Shown piece by piece: positions 1 through 7,214 of a DNA stretch of 64,000 bases. The notes below the pieces were generated by a model that was given only the letters and a program-made list of their open reading frames with translations, ran no database searches and had not been told where the DNA came from. The translations under genes and the position numbers were made by a program. Each line of letters begins with the position of its first letter. Positions within the stretch are counted from its first letter, which is position 1. The DNA comes from Bradyrhizobium jicamae (GTDB lineage: Bacteria; Pseudomonadota; Alphaproteobacteria; Rhizobiales; Xanthobacteraceae). The stretch spans positions 175,160 through 239,159 of the forward strand of contig NZ_JAFCKQ010000007.1 in the NCBI RefSeq assembly GCF_018130215.1, read 5' to 3'.

Positions 1-1
1 A

Positions 2-691
2 GAGTACAAGATCGCCCTGATCGTCGGCGCCGGCGAGGGCCTCAGCGGCTCGCTCGCGCGGCTATTTTCGCGAGAGGGAATTCGCGTGGCGCTGGCGGCA
101 CGCAGCACCGAGAAACTCGGTGCGCTCTGCTCCGAGACCGGCGCCCGCGCCTATGCCTGCGACGCCACCAAGGCCGAGGACGTGGAACGGCTGTTCGGAC
201 TGGTCGAGCGCGAGATCGGAACCCCTGATATCGTGGTCTACAATGCCAGCGGCCGGACCCGCGGACCGTTTCTCGAGTTGGTCCCTGCCCAGGTCGAGCA
301 GACCATCGCAATCTCGGCCTTCGGTGGTTTCCTGGTGGCGCAGGAAGCCGCCAAGCGCATGCTCCCCAACAGGAAGGGCGCGATCCTGTTCACCGGCGCC
401 TCCGCCAGCGTGAAGGGTTATGCACAGTCGGCGCCGTTCGCGATGGGCAAGTTCGCGCTGCGCGGGCTGGCGCAGAGCATGGCACGCGAATTGTCGCCGC
501 AGGGCATCCATATCGCGCACTTCGTGATCGACGGCGGCATCCGCAGCAAGGCCCGCGTCGAACCCGCCGACCGGCCGGACTCGATGCTCGACCCCGACGC
601 GATTGCGCTCAGCTACTGGAACGTGCTGCAGCAGCCGCGCAGCGCCTGGAGCTGGGAACTCGAATTGCGGCCCTGGGTGGAGAAGTTTTGA
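2..691 (+). CDS. SDR family oxidoreductase, 5'-truncated by window edge, atypical active site
   Basis: The reading frame is open from base 2, so the true start lies upstream. The visible part begins at the Rossmann fold: an ALIVGAGEGLSGSLA glycine-rich stretch that binds NAD(P). This is followed by the VYNASG segment equivalent to the NNAG motif of short-chain dehydrogenases. Where classical members have YxxxK, this protein reads FAMGKFALRGLAQSMAREL, so the catalytic Tyr is Phe while the Lys is kept. The tail IAHFVIDGGI follows the usual SDR fold. Family membership is clear. Substrate is unknown and normal dehydrogenase chemistry is doubtful because of the Tyr loss. It may be co-transcribed with the crotonase downstream, although a palindromic repeat sits between them. 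Confidence 0.85.
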   Translation, partial: EYKIALIVGAGEGLSGSLARLFSREGIRVALAARSTEKLGALCSETGARAYACDATKAEDVERLFGLVEREIGTPDIVVYNASGRTRGPFLELVPAQVEQTIAISAFGGFLVAQEAAKRMLPNRKGAILFTGASASVKGYAQSAPFAMGKFALRGLAQSMARELSPQGIHIAHFVIDGGIRSKARVEPADRPDSMLDPDAIALSYWNVLQQPRSAWSWELELRPWVEKF

Positions 692-743
692 GAGGACGAA
701 CATCATGTGAACGGCGTAGGGTGAATGCACCCATCCGCCGTAT

Positions 744-822
744 CCGTCATTGCGAGCGAAGCGAAGCGTCCATAATGCCGCCAGCCGAGATATGGTTGCT
801 TCGTCGCTCCCCGCAATGACGG
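744..822. repeat. Intergenic palindromic repeat (CCGTCATTGCG family)
   Basis: The outer arms CCGTCATTGCG and CGCAATGACGG are exact reverse complements and enclose about 57 bases; the arms continue with GAGCGAAG-like near matches. From general knowledge, elements with this arm are scattered through Bradyrhizobium-type genomes. It lies between the SDR and the crotonase and could fold in a read-through transcript. Confidence 0.7.
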
Positions 823-846
823 CAAGAATTGACCTCGGGAGAGAAC

Positions 847-1677
847 ATGACCAGCGAAATCAAGATCGATACCGGCACCGACGAGCTGCTCTGCGTGATC
901 CGCGACCGTGTCGCGGTCATCACGCTGAACCGGCCCGAGGCGCGCAACGCGATGTCCGACAATCTGACGCCGGCGCTGCGCACGATGATCCGCGTCTGCG
1001 GCGAGAACCCCGAGGTCGGCGTGCTCCTCGTCACCGGCGCCGGCAAGGCGTTCTGCGCCGGCGGCGACGTCAAGGGCATGGGCGCCAACCGTGACAGGAA
1101 GAAGCTGGAGATGTCCTATGAGGACAAGGTCGCCGATCTGCAGGAGCGCCAGCGCCTGCTCACCGGCGCGCTCGCCTCGGTGCGCAAGCCGACCATCGCC
1201 GCGCTGCCCGGCCCGGCGGTCGGCGCCGGGCTTGCGATCGCATTGGCCTGCGACATCCGCATCGCCGCGCAATCGGCTTTCGTCTCCACCGGCTATTTGC
1301 GCGTGGCGCTGAGCGGCGATTACGGCATCGCGTGGCTGCTGACGCGCCTGGTCGGCACTGCGCGCGCCCGCGAACTGATGTTCACCGCCGCGAAGGTCGA
1401 TGCCACGCGGTGCGAGCAGATCGGCCTCGTCAACCGCGTGGTGCCGGACGAGACGTTGGGCGAAGAGGCCTTCACGCTCGCGAAATCGATGGCGGAAGGT
1501 CCAACACTCGCGTTGCGCTACATGAAGGACAATCTCGACGAGGCGCTGCTGTTCGATTTCGCGACCGCGCGCGATCACGAGGCCGAGCGGCTGATCCGCC
1601 TGACCACGACATCCGATCACAAGGAGGCGGTGCAGGCGTTTATCGAGAAGCGCAAGCCGGTGTTCAAGGGGAATTGA
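847..1677 (+). CDS. Enoyl-CoA hydratase/isomerase (crotonase) family protein
   Basis: About 276 residues, the usual crotonase length. The N-terminal half carries VAVITLNRPEARNAM and FCAGGDVKGMG (first oxyanion-hole strand), then GPAVGAGLAIALACDIRIAA (second oxyanion-hole strand and CoA-binding turn). At the usual catalytic-Glu segment the sequence is LSGDYGIAWLLTRLVG, so the two acidic residues of true enoyl-CoA hydratase are not both present. It may be an isomerase, hydrolase or other crotonase-type enzyme on an acyl-CoA. Start chosen at the ATG at 847, which has GGGAGAG just upstream; a TTG at 829 in the same frame is less likely. The neighbouring SDR suggests acyl-CoA metabolism, but no pathway is certain. 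Confidence 0.88.
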   Translation: MTSEIKIDTGTDELLCVIRDRVAVITLNRPEARNAMSDNLTPALRTMIRVCGENPEVGVLLVTGAGKAFCAGGDVKGMGANRDRKKLEMSYEDKVADLQERQRLLTGALASVRKPTIAALPGPAVGAGLAIALACDIRIAAQSAFVSTGYLRVALSGDYGIAWLLTRLVGTARARELMFTAAKVDATRCEQIGLVNRVVPDETLGEEAFTLAKSMAEGPTLALRYMKDNLDEALLFDFATARDHEAERLIRLTTTSDHKEAVQAFIEKRKPVFKGN

Positions 1678-1717
1678 TGATCCCTCTCCCCGCTTTCGGG
1701 ACGCGGCGATGAAGCCG

Positions 1718-1805
1718 GTAGCCCGGATGGAGCGCAGCGGAATCCGGGACAGGGCTCTCCGCCGTAAGACTGATCCCGGATTGCGCTTCGCTGCATCCGG
1801 GCTAC
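1718..1805. repeat. Intergenic palindromic repeat (GTAGCCCGGATG family)
   Basis: Arms GTAGCCCGGATG...AATCCGGGA and TCCCGGATT...CATCCGGGCTAC face each other across about 25 bases. The element sits between the convergent crotonase and LysR genes, where it could act as a two-way transcript end. The stop codon of the LysR gene (complement of 1802-1804) is supplied by the repeat's own outer arm. Confidence 0.7.
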
Positions 1806-2692
1806 GCAGCTTCATCGCGCGCAAAGTCCACGAACGCCCGCAGCGCAGCGGGCAACTGACGGCGGCTCGGGTAATAGAGGAAGAAGCCCGGATAGGCCGG
1901 GCACCAGTCGGCGAGCACGCGCAAGAGCCTGCGCCTGGCGATCAGCGTCTCGACCTGCGCCTCGAACACGTAAGCCAGGCCTGCCCCGTCCAGCGCCGCA
2001 TCGACCATGAGATCCTGGTCGTTCAGCGTCAGCGGACCCTCGACGTCGATATCGACCTCGATGCCGCCGCGCTCGAACTCCCAGCGATAGATGACGCCGC
2101 TGGTAAAGCGATAGCGGATGCAGGGCAGGCCTTTCAGCTCGTGCGGCGTGGCGGGTGGCTTGTGGGCCTTGATGTAGCCGGGTGAACCAACCACGGCAAA
2201 GCGATGCCGGGGACCGATCGGGACTGCGATCATGTCGGCCGCGATGGTCTCGCCGAAGCGGACGCCGGCGTCGAAGCCCGCGGCAACCATGTCGATCAGC
2301 GCGTCGTTGATCATGATCTCGACGCTGACATCGGGGAAGGCCTTCAGGAAGCGGGTGACGATCGGCAGCAACACCAGCTGCGCCGACTGGCGGGCGGCCG
2401 TGAAGCGCAGCGTTCCCGCCGGACGCCCACGGAAATTGTTGAGGTCCTCCAGCGCATCATCGATGTCGCGGAAGGCCGGGCTGATCCGCGCGAACAGAAG
2501 CTTGCCGGCTTCCGTCAACGCGACACTGCGGGTGGTGCGGTTGATCAGGCGCAGACCGAGCCGCTCTTCGATGTTGCGCAGCGCATGCGACAGCGCCGAT
2601 GCGGACACGCCGAGCTCCGTCGCCGCCGCGCGAAAACTCCTGTGGCGGGCGATGGCGAGGAAGGTGCCAAGGTCGGACGGGTTGATCCGCAT
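1802..2692 (-). CDS. LysR-family transcriptional regulator
   Basis: 296 residues, typical for the family. The N-terminal helix-turn-helix (about residues 5-65) reads LGTFLAIARHRSFRAAATELGVSASALSHALRNIEERLGLRLINRTTRSVALTEAG, and the rest is the periplasmic-binding-protein-like effector domain. It is divergent from the SDR at 2813, with 120 bp between the starts, a common arrangement in which a LysR protein controls its neighbour. An 8-bp perfect dyad lies in that gap. The effector is unknown. The last codons and stop run into the palindromic repeat at 1718-1805, so its C-terminus may have been trimmed or extended by that insertion. Confidence 0.9.
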   Translation of the reverse strand: MRINPSDLGTFLAIARHRSFRAAATELGVSASALSHALRNIEERLGLRLINRTTRSVALTEAGKLLFARISPAFRDIDDALEDLNNFRGRPAGTLRFTAARQSAQLVLLPIVTRFLKAFPDVSVEIMINDALIDMVAAGFDAGVRFGETIAADMIAVPIGPRHRFAVVGSPGYIKAHKPPATPHELKGLPCIRYRFTSGVIYRWEFERGGIEVDIDVEGPLTLNDQDLMVDAALDGAGLAYVFEAQVETLIARRRLLRVLADWCPAYPGFFLYYPSRRQLPAALRAFVDFARDEAA

Positions 2693-2724
2693 TGATGAAT
2701 TTTTCTCAATAGCTTAACGAGTAT

Positions 2725-2745
2725 ATAGATGATTATTTCATCTAT
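2725..2745. promoter_or_regulatory. Candidate LysR operator between divergent genes
   Basis: ATAGATGA and TCATCTAT are perfect 8-bp inverted arms around TTATT, in an AT-rich patch between the LysR start (2692) and the SDR start (2813). The position and the ATGA-N5-TCAT core fit a regulator site. It does not match the textbook T-N11-A core exactly, so the binding protein is an inference. Confidence 0.5.
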
Positions 2746-2812
2746 GGCGAGCCGCTATCCCTTTGGCCCATCGGGCTCGGCATCGCGCCGGCCACAACAA
2801 AAGGGCAAGACC

Positions 2813-3643
2813 ATGCGTGTCTGGTTCATCACGGGAGCTTCCCGGGGTTTCGGCGCCTTGATTGCCGAAGCGGCACTCAAGGCCGGCGATGCGGTGGTCG
2901 CTACCGCCCGCGACCCCAAGACCGTCACCGCCCGCCTGGGTGCGCATGAGCGATTGTTGGCCACACGGCTGGACGTCACCAGCGAGGCCGAGGCCCATGC
3001 GGCTGCAAGCGATGCGGTCAAGAGATTCGGCCGCATCGATATCCTGATCAACAATGCCGGCTACGGGCTGCTCGGCGCGGTCGAGGAGGCGAATGCGGAA
3101 GAGACGCAAAGGCTGTTCGGCACCAATGTATTCGGGCTGCTCGGCGTCACGCGCGCGGTGTTGCCGCATATGCGCCGGCAGCGCTCCGGCCACATCATCA
3201 ACATCTCCTCGGTCGGTGGCTACACCGGCTATCCGGGCTGGGGCGTCTATGGGGCGACCAAGTTCGCGGTGGAAGGCATCAGCGAGGCGCTGGCCGGGGA
3301 GGTCGCGCCGCTCGGCATCAAGGTGACGGTGGTCGAACCCGGCTTCTTCCGCACCGACTTCCTCGACGACGCTTCACTGGCACGCACCGCGCAGCAGATC
3401 GAGGATTATCATGCGAGCGTCGGCAAGACCCGCGCGCTTGCCGCCGACTTCAATCACGGCCAGCGTGGCGACCCGCGCAAGCTTGCCGGCGCGATGCTTC
3501 AGCTCGTCAACGCCGAGGAGCCGCCGCTGCGGCTGCCGCTCGGCAGCGACACGGTCGAGCGTATAGAAGCGAAGCACGCGTTCGTTGCGAAAGAGCTTGC
3601 GGAGTGGCGGCAGGTCGCGGCGTCGACGGATTTTACGGATTGA
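2813..3643 (+). CDS. SDR family oxidoreductase (classical type)
   Basis: 276 residues from the ATG at 2813. An upstream in-frame ATG at 2729 exists, but it would add a non-conserved leader that runs over the dyad region. MRVWFITGASRGFGALIAEAAL is the TGxxxGxG cofactor site, ILINNAGYG is the NNAG motif, INISSVGG supplies the catalytic Ser and YGATKFAVEGISEALAGEV is an intact YxxxK. This is a working NAD(P)-dependent dehydrogenase/reductase of the classical type. The PGFFRTDFLDD segment resembles the oxidoreductases often annotated as SDR/ketoreductase beside LysR genes. It is divergent from the LysR at 1802, its likely regulator. Substrate unknown. Confidence 0.9.
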   Translation: MRVWFITGASRGFGALIAEAALKAGDAVVATARDPKTVTARLGAHERLLATRLDVTSEAEAHAAASDAVKRFGRIDILINNAGYGLLGAVEEANAEETQRLFGTNVFGLLGVTRAVLPHMRRQRSGHIINISSVGGYTGYPGWGVYGATKFAVEGISEALAGEVAPLGIKVTVVEPGFFRTDFLDDASLARTAQQIEDYHASVGKTRALAADFNHGQRGDPRKLAGAMLQLVNAEEPPLRLPLGSDTVERIEAKHAFVAKELAEWRQVAASTDFTD

Positions 3644-3672
3644 GGGCGAAGGTGGGGCCGGCAAAAAAGAAG

Positions 3673-3704
3673 CGGCCCGGTTCTGAGGGGCCAGAACCGG
3701 GCCG
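3673..3704 (-). terminator. Strong intrinsic terminator serving the GNAT gene (possibly both strands)
   Basis: A perfect 13-bp stem (CGGCCCGGTTCTG with CAGAACCGGGCCG) and a 6-nt loop. Read on the minus strand it is followed by CTTCTTTTTTG, a proper U-run, so it ends the minus-strand GNAT transcript. The converging SDR may use the same hairpin, but its downstream side has only GTTTC. Confidence 0.85.
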
Positions 3705-3711
3705 AGTTTCG

Positions 3712-4335
3712 TCAAACCGCAAGCGAGGACATCGCGGCCATGCGGGAAGCGGCGGCAAGCCGCCAGCTGGCACAGGGAATGTCTTGCGGTTTGACGTGGA
3801 TCTCTTTGGTGAAGCGCACCAGCTTCCAGTCGCCGGGGCTGGCGGTGAAGGCGTAGTCCGACTTGCGGGCGAGGCCGATCATGTTGGTGTTGGAACGCAA
3901 CGTATCGCCGAAGATCCGCTCGGCTCCAAAGGACGCCGCGCGGCATTCGAGGTTCTTCAACAGGGCCTTGCCAATGCCGTGGCCCTGCCACCGGTCGTCG
4001 ATCGACAGGCCGAACTCGACGCTCGACGTGTCGGCATGGAAGGCATAGCGGGCCTCGCCGACAATGGTCTCGAAGCCATCGACCACCATCGTCGCGACCA
4101 CCGTGAACCGGTCAGCCTCGCCGACGTGGATGAAACGTTCGAGCTCCGTCTTCGGCAGCTCGCTCAGCGCACCCAGGAAGCGGTTGTAGCGGGACCCGGC
4201 CGACAGCGCGCGGATATAGGCCTGCAGTTCCTCGCGGTCGCGCGGCTCGACGAACCGCACCTTGATCTCGCGACCGTCCTTCGCGCGCAGCACGTCGGAA
4301 TATTGCTTGAGATCGTCGAGATGCAGCGCAGTCAT
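3712..4335 (-). CDS. GNAT-family N-acetyltransferase
   Basis: 207 residues. The GNAT core covers about residues 20-165. Motif A reads SIDDRWQGHGIGKALLKNLECRA, with the Q-x-x-G-x-G acetyl-CoA pyrophosphate loop preceded by strand VEFGL. The N-terminal KVRFVEPRDREELQAYIRAL is like the acetyltransferase domain fused to acyl-CoA synthetase-like proteins (Pat type), here stand-alone. It may acetylate a protein lysine or a small amine; the substrate is not readable. It lies 69 bp downstream of the DUF1127 gene on the same strand and is closed by the terminator at 3673, so the two may form a transcription unit. Confidence 0.85.
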   Translation of the reverse strand: MTALHLDDLKQYSDVLRAKDGREIKVRFVEPRDREELQAYIRALSAGSRYNRFLGALSELPKTELERFIHVGEADRFTVVATMVVDGFETIVGEARYAFHADTSSVEFGLSIDDRWQGHGIGKALLKNLECRAASFGAERIFGDTLRSNTNMIGLARKSDYAFTASPGDWKLVRFTKEIHVKPQDIPCASWRLAAASRMAAMSSLAV

Positions 4336-4404
4336 GACACGCTCCCGGGGTGAAAGAATTGACCGGCGCCCCTCGATCGAGGCGGCGCCGGTGACGGCGG
4401 CCTG

Positions 4405-4608
4405 TCAGGCCCGCCAGAACGGCTTTTCGGTTTCGAAAGCCACGTCGCTCCGGGACATGCCGATGTCGTGCAGGTCGCGGTCGGACCACTGCGCCAGCTC
4501 GCGGCGGCGCTCGTAGCGGTCCCACCAGACATGGAGGGTCTCGCCGACCTGGCTCAGGAGACCATCGGCATGATGATTTGTCATCGATTCATGGGTGAAA
4601 ATGGACAT
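4405..4608 (-). CDS. DUF1127 domain small protein
   Basis: 67 residues. The second half is a clear DUF1127 (YjiS-like) domain: a WWDRYERRRELAQWSDRDLHDIGMSRSD core with the Arg-rich helix and the L-x-D-I-G turn, ending EKPFWRA. From published work on other alphaproteobacteria, such small proteins are involved in RNA-related or phosphate/carbon stress regulation; a role here is only inferred. TAGGAG stands 6 bases before the ATG at 4608, which fixes the start. It is divergent from a GcvA-type LysR gene, a pairing often seen, so that LysR may control it. Confidence 0.82.
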   Translation of the reverse strand: MSIFTHESMTNHHADGLLSQVGETLHVWWDRYERRRELAQWSDRDLHDIGMSRSDVAFETEKPFWRA

Positions 4609-4663
4609 CTGCGGCTCCTATCGCTAAGCTTTGAAGGTAATATCTGCGCTGTCGGAGCTTTTC

Positions 4664-4705
4664 ACAAACGACACTTTGTACCGTTTCGCATGAATTAAAG
4701 TCATG
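4664..4705. promoter_or_regulatory. Candidate operator region between DUF1127 and LysR genes
   Basis: Two short dyads occur: ACAAA-CGACAC-TTTGT at 4664-4679 and CATGA-N7-TCATG just before the LysR start. They sit in an AT-richer 115-bp divergent spacer. Such paired dyads fit LysR autoregulation. No consensus match proves it. Confidence 0.35.
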
Positions 4706-4723
4706 CATTGGAGTCACGAAAAG

Positions 4724-5623
4724 ATGACCAGCAGACTGCCTTCGCTGAACGGTTTGCGGGCGTTCGAGGCCGCCGCGCGGCACATGAGTTTCACGCTGGC
4801 GGCGTCCGAACTGAACGTTACGCAGACCGCGATCAGCCATCAGATCCGGCGGCTCGAGGAAGAACTCGGGGTGCGCCTGTTCGTCCGGCAGAACCGGTCG
4901 CTGAGCCTCACGGCGGAGGCCGTCGAATACCTTCCCGGCGTCCGTGCCGCCTTCAACGACCTGCGGCTGGCGACCGACCGCCTGCTGCGCCGGGACGACG
5001 ATCACGTGCTGACCGTCTCCACCCTCGCCTCGCTCGCCGCCAAGTGGCTGCTGCCGCGGCTGTCGGCTTTCCAGGAGGCGCATCCCGGCATCGACGTCCG
5101 CATCACCACCTCGACCGGCCTGGTGGATTTCCAGCGCGACAAGGTCGACGCCGCGATCCGCTACGGGCGCGGCCAGTGGTCCGGCCTGCGGTCCGACTGG
5201 CTGATGGCGGATGAGCTGTTCCCGGTGTGCAGCCCCTCCCTGCTGCAAGGAAGCAAGCCGCTGAAATGCCCCGAGGACCTCAAGGATCACGTGCTGCTGC
5301 ATACCAGCGGCGCCAACACGGACGACTGGCGACTGTGGCTGACCGCGGCTGGCCTGCCGACCGACATCTCCAGGCAGCCCGGCCTCACCTTCGACCTGAC
5401 ATTCGTGACCGTTCAGGCCGCGATCGACGGGATCGGCGTTGCGATGGGTCGAACATCCTATGTGCGAGACGACATCGCGAAGGGACGCCTGGTGGTTCCC
5501 TTCAAGATTGCACTGCCCGCGGATGCCGGCTTCTATCTGGTCTCGCCGCAGGGGCGGGCGGATTCGCCGAAGCTCGCGGCGTTCCGGGACTGGCTCAGCG
5601 CCTCGGCGCGCGCGCCCGCCTGA
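4724..5623 (+). CDS. LysR-family regulator, GcvA-like
   Basis: 299 residues from ATG 4724 (GGAG 11 bases upstream); an earlier in-frame ATG at 4703 would add seven residues. LPSLNGLRAFEAAARHMSFTLAASELNVTQTAISHQIRRLEEELGVRLFVRQNRSLSLT is the GcvA-subfamily helix-turn-helix, and the effector domain has the typical DAAIRYGRGQW and LLHTSGANTDDWRLWL segments. It could control the divergent DUF1127-GNAT pair, which is common for this subfamily. It could instead control the tcu genes that follow on its own strand after 182 bp; in Salmonella the tcu operon has a LysR regulator (TcuR). The sequence alone does not decide. Confidence 0.9.
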   Translation: MTSRLPSLNGLRAFEAAARHMSFTLAASELNVTQTAISHQIRRLEEELGVRLFVRQNRSLSLTAEAVEYLPGVRAAFNDLRLATDRLLRRDDDHVLTVSTLASLAAKWLLPRLSAFQEAHPGIDVRITTSTGLVDFQRDKVDAAIRYGRGQWSGLRSDWLMADELFPVCSPSLLQGSKPLKCPEDLKDHVLLHTSGANTDDWRLWLTAAGLPTDISRQPGLTFDLTFVTVQAAIDGIGVAMGRTSYVRDDIAKGRLVVPFKIALPADAGFYLVSPQGRADSPKLAAFRDWLSASARAPA

Positions 5624-5805
5624 TGCAGGCTGCGTCGAGCCGCGTCAAGACATGTCGGCTTACGGCTTTTTTCTCATAGGCGCGGGCGCAATTTCAGGTT
5701 GGTCATGCCGGACGGGCGTGCCAGATTGCCGCACAAGGCAGGCTAACTGCCCTGGCTGGCGAGACACTTTTCGCCGGCCGTTTTGTCACGGGGAGGAAGG
5801 GCGTT

Positions 5806-7134
5806 ATGCCGCAGTCGGGTTCATCGCAAGCACCGCAAATCAAGTCGCGCCTCGGCGCCATCCTGCGCGCGACCAGCGGAAATTTCCTTGAGCAATTCGA
5901 CTTCTTCCTGTTCGGCTTCTATGCGCAGGACATCGCGAAGGCGTTCTTTCCGGCCCAGAACGAGACCGCGGCGCTGCTCAATGCGTATGGCGTGTTCTGG
6001 CTCGGCGCGCTGATGCGCCCGGTCGGCGCCGTCGTGCTCGGCTCCTATATCGACCGCATCGGCCGCCGCCAGGGCCTGATCGTCACGCTCGCGCTGATGG
6101 CGCTCGGTACCGTGGTGATTGCATTCTGCCCGTCCTACGCATCGATCGGCATTTCCGCGACGATCATCGTGCTGATCGGCCGCCTGATCCAGGGGTTCTC
6201 CGCCGGCGTCGAACTGGGCGGCGTCTCCGTCTATCTCTCCGAGATCGCGACACCCGGCAATCGGGGGTTCTACACCTCGTTTCAATCGTCCAGTCAGCAG
6301 GTCGCCATCTTCGTCGCAGCCGTCCTCGGCTTCATTTTGCGCGAGGCGATCCCTGGCGACACCATCCTGACTGCCATCGGCGGCGGCGTCGCCAAATGGC
6401 GCATCCCGTTCTTCGTCGGCTGCATCATCATCCCCGTCATCTTCATGCTGCGGCGATCGCTCGAGGAAACCCCGGCCTTCCTGGCCATGAAGAAGCATCC
6501 GACCCCGAGCGAGGTGTTCGCCTCGGCGATCGCGAACTGGCGCATTGTCGTCCTCGGCATGATGATCGCGGTGCTGACCACCACGACGTTCTATTTCATC
6601 ACGGTGTATGCGCCCGGCTTCGGCAAGGAGCTGCATCTTTCGGCGACCGGGACACTGCTCGTCACCCTGCTGGTCGCGGTGACGAACTTCATCTGGAACC
6701 CGGTCGGCGGCGCGCTGTCCGACCGGATCGGCCGCAAGCCGGTTCTGCTCGCGATCGCGTGCCTGTCGTTCGTGACGGCCTACCCGGCGCTGTCCTGGCT
6801 CTCGCATGAGCCCACGCTCGGGAAACTGCTGGCGGTCCAGATGATGTTCTCGTTCTACTTCGGCGTCTACAGCGGCACGATGCTGGGATGCCTGGTCGAG
6901 ATCGTGCCTGCCCACGTCCGCACCACCTGTTTCTCGATCGCGTTCGCATTGGCGGCCGGCATCTTCGGCACGTCCACTCCCTTTGTCGCAACCAAGCTGA
7001 TCAGCATGACCGGCCACGACAAGGCCTCGCCCGCCTATTGGCTGATGTTCGGCGCCGCGCTCGGCATCGTCGCCGCGCTGATCGTCTACCGTGGCGGACA
7101 GACCGCCGAGCAGCGCAACACGGTTGCGGCCTGA
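5806..7134 (+). CDS. tcuC: MFS metabolite:proton symporter, citrate/tricarballylate type (TcuC)
   Basis: 442 residues and about 12 membrane helices. Family marks of the metabolite:H+ symporter group are present: GNFLEQFDFFLFGFYA in helix 1, GSYIDRIGRRQGL in the loop 2-3 signature, GFSAGVELGGVSVYLSEIATPGNRGFYTSFQ in helix 4-5 and GALSDRIGRKPVLL in the second half. GGAGGAAGGG lies before the ATG. The next two genes encode TcuA and TcuB homologues, so tricarballylate (or citrate-like) uptake is the best call. Members of this group also carry citrate, shikimate or dicarboxylates. A strong hairpin separates it from tcuA. Confidence 0.85.
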   Translation: MPQSGSSQAPQIKSRLGAILRATSGNFLEQFDFFLFGFYAQDIAKAFFPAQNETAALLNAYGVFWLGALMRPVGAVVLGSYIDRIGRRQGLIVTLALMALGTVVIAFCPSYASIGISATIIVLIGRLIQGFSAGVELGGVSVYLSEIATPGNRGFYTSFQSSSQQVAIFVAAVLGFILREAIPGDTILTAIGGGVAKWRIPFFVGCIIIPVIFMLRRSLEETPAFLAMKKHPTPSEVFASAIANWRIVVLGMMIAVLTTTTFYFITVYAPGFGKELHLSATGTLLVTLLVAVTNFIWNPVGGALSDRIGRKPVLLAIACLSFVTAYPALSWLSHEPTLGKLLAVQMMFSFYFGVYSGTMLGCLVEIVPAHVRTTCFSIAFALAAGIFGTSTPFVATKLISMTGHDKASPAYWLMFGAALGIVAALIVYRGGQTAEQRNTVAA

Positions 7135-7149
7135 TCGCCCGCATTGCAT

Positions 7150-7176
7150 CCGGGGCAGGCCGTTCGCCTGCCCCGG
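7150..7176 (+). other. Intercistronic hairpin between tcuC and tcuA
   Basis: A perfect 11-bp stem, CCGGGGCAGGC with GCCTGCCCCGG, and a 5-nt loop CGTTC. No U-run follows (CATGTTGC), so it is more likely an mRNA-stabilising or attenuating structure inside the tcu transcript than a full terminator. Confidence 0.6.
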
Positions 7177-7214
7177 CATGTTGCTTTCCATGCCAACAAC
7201 GATAACAAGAGTGC

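Noticed and set aside
5636..5680. AGCCG...CGGCT followed by TTTTTT after the LysR gene as a terminator.
   Set aside because: The stem is only 5 bp with a 13-base loop and the U-run is not directly after it; too weak to call.
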